A stretch of 19,406 nucleotides of DNA from positions 2,169 through 21,574 of the forward strand of contig MPNW01000941.1 in assembly GCA_011800805.1 (NCBI GenBank). The letters run 5' to 3'. Of the stretch, positions 1 through 7,397 are shown piece after piece. The stretch's first letter is position 1. The number at the start of each line of letters is the position of its first letter. The stretch is from Hirudo medicinalis (lineage: Eukaryota > Annelida > Clitellata > Hirudinida > Hirudinidae). Under the pieces are notes generated by a model. It did not search any database and was not told the DNA's origin. It saw nothing but the letters and a program-made list of their open reading frames with translations. The position numbers and the translations under genes are program-made.

Positions 1-82
<82 letters not shown>

Positions 83-88
83 GTATTA
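1..88. repeat. (ATT)n microsatellite
   Basis: About 27 nearly perfect ATT units run from the left edge, with one G substitution near position 83. The array probably continues beyond the window. Similar AAT/ATT arrays recur at 1741-1789, 7363-7397, 11666-11689 and 14836-14918, so this trinucleotide has expanded repeatedly in this genome. Confidence 0.98.
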
Positions 89-1649
89 TTCTCTAATAAA
101 TCAATAAATGAGCAAAAAAAATTTTTTTTTATAAAAAAAAGACATTTATTTGATTCCTGATTGTTTATTACCGACAGGCAAGGGTGATTTTTTATTCTTG
201 ACATCCTTTGGCCTTTCTAGTTTATTTTCTCCTGATTGGTTAACGAGCTCTCGGTGATGATGATGATGATGATGATGATGCTCGTGATAATGATGATGAC
301 GACGACGACGATGGAGCTGGATGATCATGGTGATAACGGAGCTGATGGCGATGATACCATCTCACAAAGTGTTTCGATGAGATAAATAAATAAATCAAAA
401 AAAAAATCATAGCGAAAATCCACTCAGATGGAGAGAGAATTCAAAAAAGAGGGCAGGCGCAAGGAGTGAGACACAGGGAAAGACAAGCAGACTGAGAAGG
501 CATCCTTGAAATGGGTAGGCGGAGTACGGAGTACGGATGACCCCGCAATAAATCCACACCACGACCCCAAAACCGGCTTGGAAATGTTTACCTTCCCAAG
601 CAACTGACTTCAGTTGGCTTGGAAAAGTTGCTCTCATTAAACACCAGCTCCCTTGCCTAGGCATCATCATCATCATCATCATCGCTCTCTCCTGGAATAG
701 CTTTTCCACTTCAATCCCTCCCTCCATCCGTTCCTCCAGCATTCCGGTCGGTTACCATAACAACCTACCTCTCATTCTCTCCCCTAAGCCCGTCACTATC
801 TCTAGGCATTGATCTAATCTCCAATCATTGGAGTAGTTTGTACGAAGAACTGATAAAAAAGACGACGACGACGACGACGATGGCGGCGGCTGCGGTGATG
901 ATCTTTGCTGCTGATCGTGATGATGATGATGATCCTGGAGTTGATATGGCGAGCATCGTTATCATCATCACCATCATGGGCGTAGGCAGACCGGCGTATA
1001 TTCTTCGAGCGCCTTGGCTTCCCCGAACCCAGCTGAGTTCCCAACCTGTTCGTTCGGCTTATCACTGGTGGCAGTTGCTCCACAGAAAGTAAAAGATTCG
1101 ATACTTCAGTTTTTTACTTTCTTATAAAATTTAATTTATCGTTCATTGTAAGTCCGGGGCGGTGTGGAGTTGTTGGGGTTTGTGGATTTAAGTTTTGGTA
1201 TTGTTTTTTGTTTGTTTTGTTTTATTAATATTGAACAAGTTTTAAATATCTTTCAATATGTTTTCAATGATGATTTTTTTGATTTTGGAGACTAGTTGTG
1301 CTGTTACATGCCGAACGTTCACAGTGTGAAATTGATTTCTTAGGAGGATTTGGTCATAAGTTTCTGTTTTATTAACGTGAATAATAACAATAATAATATT
1401 GCACTATTATTGACTTATTGTAGTTTTACTCGATAACCAAGTTAATGTAAATGAATTGAATTAATTGAAATAATAATTAATTCATGAAATACAATCTGAA
1501 ATTGACTTCATAATTCATCCCAGTGTAAGCAACTCATGATTTTAGCCTGAAATCAAATAAATAAATTAATTTTGAAAAAAAAACATTAATAATTTGATAA
1601 TTGATGGGTCATTATGATAAGTTGACTCACACGTAATGTCTCGATGCAG
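89..1649. other. Non-coding spacer or intron rich in GAT/GAC triplet repeats
   Basis: I find no convincing exon here. The stretch holds GAT/GAC runs at about 253-313, a CAT run at 661-683, a GAC run at 859-881 followed by GCG triplets, and GAT runs at 918-936 and 957-976. Open frames of 60-110 codons across it are produced by these triplets (poly-His, poly-Met, poly-Asp, poly-Thr) and lack splice or start context. From about 1100 onward the DNA is AT-rich. If exon 1650-1712 belongs to the downstream gene, at least part of this stretch is an intron of that gene. Confidence 0.6.
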
Positions 1650-1745
1650 AAATATCAAGTCGAAGGAAAAGGAACGTCAACATCAAGTACTGTAACAACT
1701 CAACATCATGTTGTACGTTTCATTCTTTTAAACTTTATTCAATAA

Positions 1746-1789
<44 letters not shown>

Positions 1790-4700
1790 GCATTAATTAA
1801 CGTAATTAATAATCACTTACCGAGGTATGGTTAGCAATGTTTACCTTAGAAGAACCCTTGACACCTTCGACATCATAATGACAAGGAAATAATTAATTTC
1901 AACTTATTTCGAGCTAACCCAACTGATGCAACCATTAAGGTCGACAAAGGACAGATTGGCACAATTCCAGAAATCCTCCAACACCAATCCCCCGGCTGCT
2001 TCGAACAAGTTTGGACAAGCAGGCCTAAAACCAGTTTCGAAGAACGGAGGCCCAGCTAAGCCAGCCGATCAAGCCTCTAAAGTCGACCCGAACGCCAAAC
2101 CCGCTGACCAACCAAAGTCGACTCAAGTTGCATCAGTGAAACCCGGGGAGCAGCCCAAAGCCGCCAGTAAGCCCGCTGAACCAGCCAAGACAGCAGACCA
2201 GGCTAAAACGTCTACCCAGGCAGGAAAACAAGACGAAAAATCATCCAAACAGACCGAACAACCGAAATCGGCTCAACCCGGGAAGCAAGAGGCAGCCAAA
2301 AACCCTCTTCCTACAGAAACTTCAAAGCCAGCAGAACAACCGAAACCAGCAGTAGGAAAGCCAGCTGAAACTCCAAAATTACCTGGGCCCTCGAAACCAG
2401 CTGAACAAGCAAAGCCAGTCGAAACAGCTAAGCCAACTGGACCACCAAAGACGACAGAGCAGCCAAAACCAGTTGAATCAAAACCAGCTGAAGCAGCTAA
2501 GCCGACTGGAACTTCAAAGACTACAGAACAACCGAAACAAGCTGAGTCTAAACCTGCCGAAGCAGCGAAGCCAACCGGACCTTTGAAGACGACAGAACAA
2601 CCAAAACCAGATGAGTCTAAACCTGCCGAACCAGCCAAGCCAGTTGAACAACCGAAAGTAGCTGAACCTTCAAAACCAGCTCAGCAGCCCAAACCAGCAG
2701 AACAAACAAAACAAACTGAACAAACTAAGCCGGTGGAACAACCCAAGCCTGTTGATCAATCAAAACCAACTGATAAGCCGAAACCTGTTGATCAATCAAA
2801 GCCAATTGAACAGCCTAAAACTACCGAACAACCAAAACCCGTGGAACAACCAAAACCAGTCGAATCTAAACCAGCTGAGCAAGCCAAAGAGCAAACTAAA
2901 GTAGCTGAGCCAACAAAATTAGCTGAACAATCAAAGCCAGCTCAACAGCCTAAACCGACAGAGCAGCCAAAACCTGCCCTCACGGCCACCTCGAACCCGC
3001 CGAAGCCCTCAGAAGTAACTAGCCAACCTGCTTCCACGGCCCAAAAACCTTCAGATCCAAAAGTTGAGCAAACTAAAGTAGCCGAACAAATGACACCAGC
3101 GAGTCAGCCAAAGCCCGCTGAGCAACCGAAACCAGCTCCATCGACAGCTCAAGCAAAACCAGCTGAACCGGTCAAGCCGGTCGTAGTCACGCAACCGGGA
3201 ACTCCGCAGGTGAAAGCCCCTGAAGCCAAATCAAGTGCGCCAACCGCAGCATCGAAAGTGCCAGACCAACCTTCAAAAATACCAGTTTCTACCACCGTCC
3301 AGGTAAGGGCCACAGGACAAACAACTGTTGCATCTGTAACGAATACAGAACAGCCGCATGTAAGTGCCTCGGTCAAAGTTGAGCCGGCTAAAACGGCTGA
3401 GCCGAAGCCAATAGAAGTCGTTCAAAAGCCGGCAGAAGTGCCAAAACCGGCTGCTCCCGTAGACCAACCATCCAAGCCGGGCGAAGCTAAAGCAGCGAGT
3501 TCAGACGAACTATTTGGAAACATATTCTACTTTTCGGGTATGGGTAACCTCATTGGCTCGGCCCTGGCGGAAGGCATCTATGTGCCGGAGAAAAACCACA
3601 GTAGCGCTCTGGAACTGGAAGACATTGAGTCCTTGAGGAAGAGAGAAGAGGAGAAACGAAAGCACGAGATCATCAACGTGGCGAGGAGCCAGGCTCAGGG
3701 ACTGTTTGGCGACTTTCAAAAACTGCAAGCCATTCTGGAAGGTCTTCCAACTTTCACGGACACCTTGGAGCCGAAGCCGCTGGAGAGACGTGCCGTCGAT
3801 CAGCCGATACACGGGCACATCTACTTTCAGCAGGAACAGCAGCACTCCAGGCCTCATTCTCAAGTCCACCCGAGGTAAAGAGGCACGCTAAAGATAGTCT
3901 TCAAAACAATCCTTTTTTTTACGATTTGTACATTGATTTACTTAAGTGTGCAACACTTTTACTTTTAAGTGTGTAACAAGATATTTTCGTTTTATGCGCT
4001 TACGTCAAAGACAGGATAACGCACAGGATTAGCCCTCTTAGCTGTAGAAGGCTATTAATTAGTAGTGACCAATAAGTAGACAGTGACGCTACAATGTTGC
4101 CAACATAATTTTGCTCTTCCCATACTGTCTCCTTTCTTGTAAATCATTTTTATGAATCTAAAAAAATCAATGGATAAGACTAAAACCCCAACTTCACTAT
4201 ACAGCGGACCTGACAACGTTGTGACGCATCGTCAGACAACGACTTACACTACCAGTCAGGTCATCCAGCCTTCTGCCAACACGACGAGGATCGGCTTCGA
4301 CAGGTCCCCAGAAGAAAGGTCAACAGTTTCGACAGCACACATCGTCCCTTCTCACCTCAACGAAACTGCATCGCCGTTGCGAGAAACTCACCACTCCCAT
4401 CTGGGAGGTTTTGATCGCTTGGCAGCCAAACAAGCATCTCTAGCCAAAGATTTGGCAGACAGAGAGGCTTTCAATAGATCGCACGGCAACCATCCGGCCC
4501 CTGGGGGAGCTCAGAATCTTCACTATCAAACCGTAGAATCCCAGTTAGTAATGATTTCAGTTCAATTTATGTATGTGTTCAATTTGTTAATTTTTTTTTT
4601 AGTATTTTAAAGAATTTCGATGAATAAAGCTAAGCTAAACACTAACCGACCCGACCTGTCAATTATAAATATAATTCGCGGCGATCTTGTTTACTCTCGT

Positions 4701-5108
4701 TTAAAAAGTAATTGTGCAATGTAAAATTTAAACTTCTTCATTTCAATCTACTAATAATAAAATAATAATTTTAATTGTAGAAATAATTTAATTATAAATA
4801 ATCGTTTTAGAATAATTTTCTAAGGATCTGCAAACTAAATTCTCGTCCATTTTAGATTTCACCAATCGAGACACGAAGGCGGTCACCACGGATCGAGTCA
4901 TTTGGACGATGCCCAAAGACAACTGGCAGGAGGGACACTCGACACGACTGATCTGAAACCGTGGCAGTTGAGCCACCTCAGAGGCCTGGAGGCCCGGGGT
5001 TATCACCTGGAATCACACAGTCACTCGCCCACCCATCACAAGCAAACCGTCACCTCGACCTCCTACACTAGCTACGCCAGCCCTACGTTACCTTACTGCG
5101 ACCTTTGA
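1650..5108 (+). CDS. Long Pro/Lys/Glu/Ala-repeat protein with His/Ser/Thr-rich tail (5' end uncertain)
   Basis: Four exons are proposed: 1650-1712, 1914-3874, 4205-4543 and 4856-5108 (stop). All introns are GT...AG and phases match: 3874 ends in AG and 4205 supplies C (Ser), 4543 ends in CA and 4856 supplies A (Gln). The joined frame gives about 871 residues. If the first small exon is wrong, the ATG at 1926 gives 846. The first exon has no in-frame ATG, so in the longer model more 5' exons must exist. Residues encoded at about 2040-3480 are a disordered-looking series of PAEQPKP, KPVEQPKP and VDQSKP units. A compact, charged segment follows (3510-3800), including a Glu/Lys/Arg-rich run that could be a short helix or coiled coil. 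The tail is rich in His, Ser, Thr and Gln. No signal peptide, membrane segment or catalytic motif is visible. Composition recalls PEVK-like or structural proteins, but I do not recognise the family and assign no function. Confidence 0.8.
1741..1789. repeat. (AAT)n microsatellite in an intron
   Basis: About 15 AAT units lie inside the proposed first intron (1713-1913) of the Pro/Lys/Glu-repeat gene, just after the exon ending at 1712. Confidence 0.95.
2406..2640 (+). repeat. Coding tandem repeat, about 69 bp per unit
   Basis: Within the long exon, units that start at a GAA/GAG codon at 2475, 2544 and 2613 are spaced exactly 69 bases (23 residues). Each contains the SKPAE, AKPTG and KTTEQPK blocks, and a more diverged unit lies just before 2475. 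Shorter 7- to 8-residue PAEQPKP-like repeats surround them on both sides. The spacing suggests recent duplication on top of an older short-repeat array. Confidence 0.9.
3875..4204 (+). other. Intron of the Pro/Lys/Glu-repeat gene
   Basis: The donor is gtaaag at 3875. The acceptor follows a modest pyrimidine stretch and ends tatacag at 4204. Without splicing, the long frame stops at 3878. With it, the codon split AG|C is completed in frame. Apart from AT-rich sequence I see nothing else in it. Confidence 0.8.
4544..4855 (+). other. Intron of the Pro/Lys/Glu-repeat gene
   Basis: The donor is gttagt at 4544 and the acceptor is ccattttag ending at 4855, and the phase is kept (CA|A, Gln). The interior is AT-rich with AAT-like runs near 4750-4800 and no other recognised element. 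Confidence 0.8.
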
Positions 5109-5430
5109 TCCGCACAAGAGGCCACTACCCCGAGGCAGTCTAGGGAGAGGGAGGGGGTCGGCAAGTTTCGAGAAACCGCTTGAGAGGAGTTTCTTTGTGC
5201 CAGATGGACTTATTTTTGAGTGCTTTTGTTTGCTTGAAATTTTACGCGCCAACGATCTTGTTTTCAACTTGAATTTTAACTTTTGAGTCAGAAGTCTGGT
5301 CGTTTAACTTTGATCGTCTAGAAATTGAAGCAATTGTTTGACAAAATCAAGACAAAGCAAAGTCAATCTTCGATTCCTCCTTGCAAAAAAAAAAAAAAAT
5401 CATTCGTCATAAGAGACAGACTGCTTTCCG

Positions 5431-5436
5431 TTTATT
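5431..5436 (-). terminator. Candidate poly(A) signal of the kinase gene
   Basis: AATAAA on the minus strand. It is the first canonical signal I find downstream of the kinase stop codon at 5857, and implies a 3' untranslated region of roughly 420 bases. This rests on the motif alone. Confidence 0.4.
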
Positions 5437-5533
5437 TTGTATTTACACAAAACCTCCTCGGCAAAATCAGAGTTCGAACAAAACTCACGAGCTATCACGT
5501 CCAGGGGAAGGCCTGGAAGTCCGTCGTCGCTTA

Positions 5534-5573
5534 AATAAATGAGCAAAAACTCGACAAGGAAAATATAAATAAA
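5534..5573 (+). terminator. Candidate poly(A) signals of the Pro/Lys/Glu-repeat gene
   Basis: AATAAA occurs at 5534-5539 and again at 5568-5573. These are the first canonical signals I find after the stop at 5108. If used, the 3' untranslated region is about 450 bases and runs past the minus-strand signal at 5431, so the two convergent transcripts would overlap. Confidence 0.4.
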
Positions 5574-5856
5574 GACTGAATAAGCATCACTAAGTTTCAT
5601 TACGATTGCTACTTTTCGGTTGAAAGAAGAAAAGAGAAACAGTTAAATAAGACGATTTCCCTGCGGAGAAACGAAACGGCCCTTCGGAAATCCTTCAGCT
5701 TCTTGACGCAAAACTGGAAAACGTCACCGACGCGACGACCTCGACTTCATCCCGCTCCAGCAACGTCGTCCTCCCTTCGAGCTCCCTCCCCTCCCGAGTG
5801 CACGTTTTCCGCCCGGGACCCGACAGAGGCCGGTCCCCGACAGTGCCCGGAAAAGA

Positions 5857-7366
5857 TCAAGAGATGCTTCCGGGTTCGACGTGGCGCAAGTTCGCAAAGT
5901 ACGGATGTTCGAGGGCTCGTCGTGAGGGGATGCGTCTCGAAGGTGCGTAGCAGAGCATTTTCTGGAACGGACGAAATCAGTTTAAAGCCGATAATTTTAA
6001 AAAATTGTCGAAATTTATTTAAACAATTGTCATAAAATAAAAGTCAGTCGGTCGGGGTTTTGGACAAACGACAGAAATTTATCGCAAGTTGGTAGCAGTC
6101 TTGCATTACGATTTGACGGCACTAAATTAATTCTACGCCGAAACTCCTGATTTCAGAGATTGGAAACACAGAGCCAACGCCGAACTCAGTCTGCGGTTAT
6201 TTTACAAATAATAAAACAAACATTGTCGACGACCAACGAACAGCCACATCGTCGGTTCCATCATGGCGTAGCCCTCGGCCATATTTCCCCAACGAATTGG
6301 GCATGTTTATCGACTGACGATTAATAAAATCCGACAAAAACGATCTCGAATAAAAATAACCTCGAGCAAGTCGATGCCTTCGGAGCTGAGATTCGAGAAC
6401 GTCTTCGACAAGTCTTTGGCTTGCCACCTCGGGAAGGAGTTCTTGTAGTCAGGAAGTTGGGATATGCCCGGCCAGATGGTCTCGTTCGGGGTGCCTGGAA
6501 GAAAGAAGCTTGTCAATGTCATTTAAATCAGACTAATTTAGCTAATTGATTGACAATTTCCTCGGTAATGTTTGCATGTATTTTATAAAATTTAGACGAT
6601 TATCGCGTCGTTACGACTCAAAAAATTAAATTTCCACAACCAAACAACAGTCGCAGCCAAACAACCAACGAGAACTTTTATCAGCCGACCGAGCGCAAAA
6701 TAGTCAAATAAATTTTAAAATAATCGTAGATAAATAATAGTAATAAGTCTCTAATAAATTGTGAAATGCTCGACCACGTCCGCGTCGAACTTCGGCAGCT
6801 CACCCAACGTGCGGAACATTCTCAGCAGTTGGTCGATTTCCGAGTCGCCCTTGAACAGCGGGTAGCCGGACGACTGTAACGAGCAGGAAAGTCAGTGCTT
6901 GTGTTTGAGATAATCTTTCGATGTTAACTTATTAATGAAATAAATCAAACAAAAAGCAGTTAAAAAAATCTCATCAATAATCTAATTGTTATTACTATCA
7001 TCATCATCATCATTATATAATTGTTATTAATATCATCACCATCATCATCATAGTTAACAGTAATACTGATCAATAGTGCCTAAGGTCTCATCAACAACTA
7101 ACCATCTCTGCAAATATGCACCCAAGGCTCCACACGTCGACAGCCCAGGTGTAGATGGAAACACCGAGGAGGATCTCGGGGGCCCTGTACCACAGGGTGA
7201 TGACCTGAAAACGGAACTCGACTTTATTAAAACTAATTAATATTAATACCAATCCATTTAGCATAACTTAACCAGTATATAAGTTAGCCAATTATGAGGC
7301 ATCATTTTTAATAATTAGCCAGATATGGTATGCATATGCATATGTACCCATTAAGTTAACCATTAC

Positions 7367-7397
<31 letters not shown>

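Larger units (their letters stand above)
5109..5856. other. Convergent 3' region between two genes
   Basis: This holds the 3' ends of the Pro/Lys/Glu-repeat gene (+) and the kinase gene (-). It contains an A-run at 5387-5399 and poly(A) signals in both directions. The GC-rich part at 5703-5856 is the probable start of the kinase 3' untranslated region. I found no additional gene. Confidence 0.6.

Noticed and set aside
146..1092. Open frames of 60-111 codons on both strands near the left end
   Set aside because: They are produced by GAT/GAC/CAT repeats (poly-His, -Met, -Asp, -Thr), and the opposite strands are equally open. No start, splice or domain support.
2273..3869. Minus-strand frames of 64-121 codons opposite the repeat exon
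   Set aside because: Antisense reflections of the Pro/Lys/Glu repeats (Gly/Ser/Phe-rich), not supported by splice sites or starts.
5703..6035. Plus-strand frame of 110 codons, Arg/Ser/Pro-rich
   Set aside because: Antisense to the last kinase exon and its 3' untranslated region. The minus strand gives a family-consistent kinase C-terminus.
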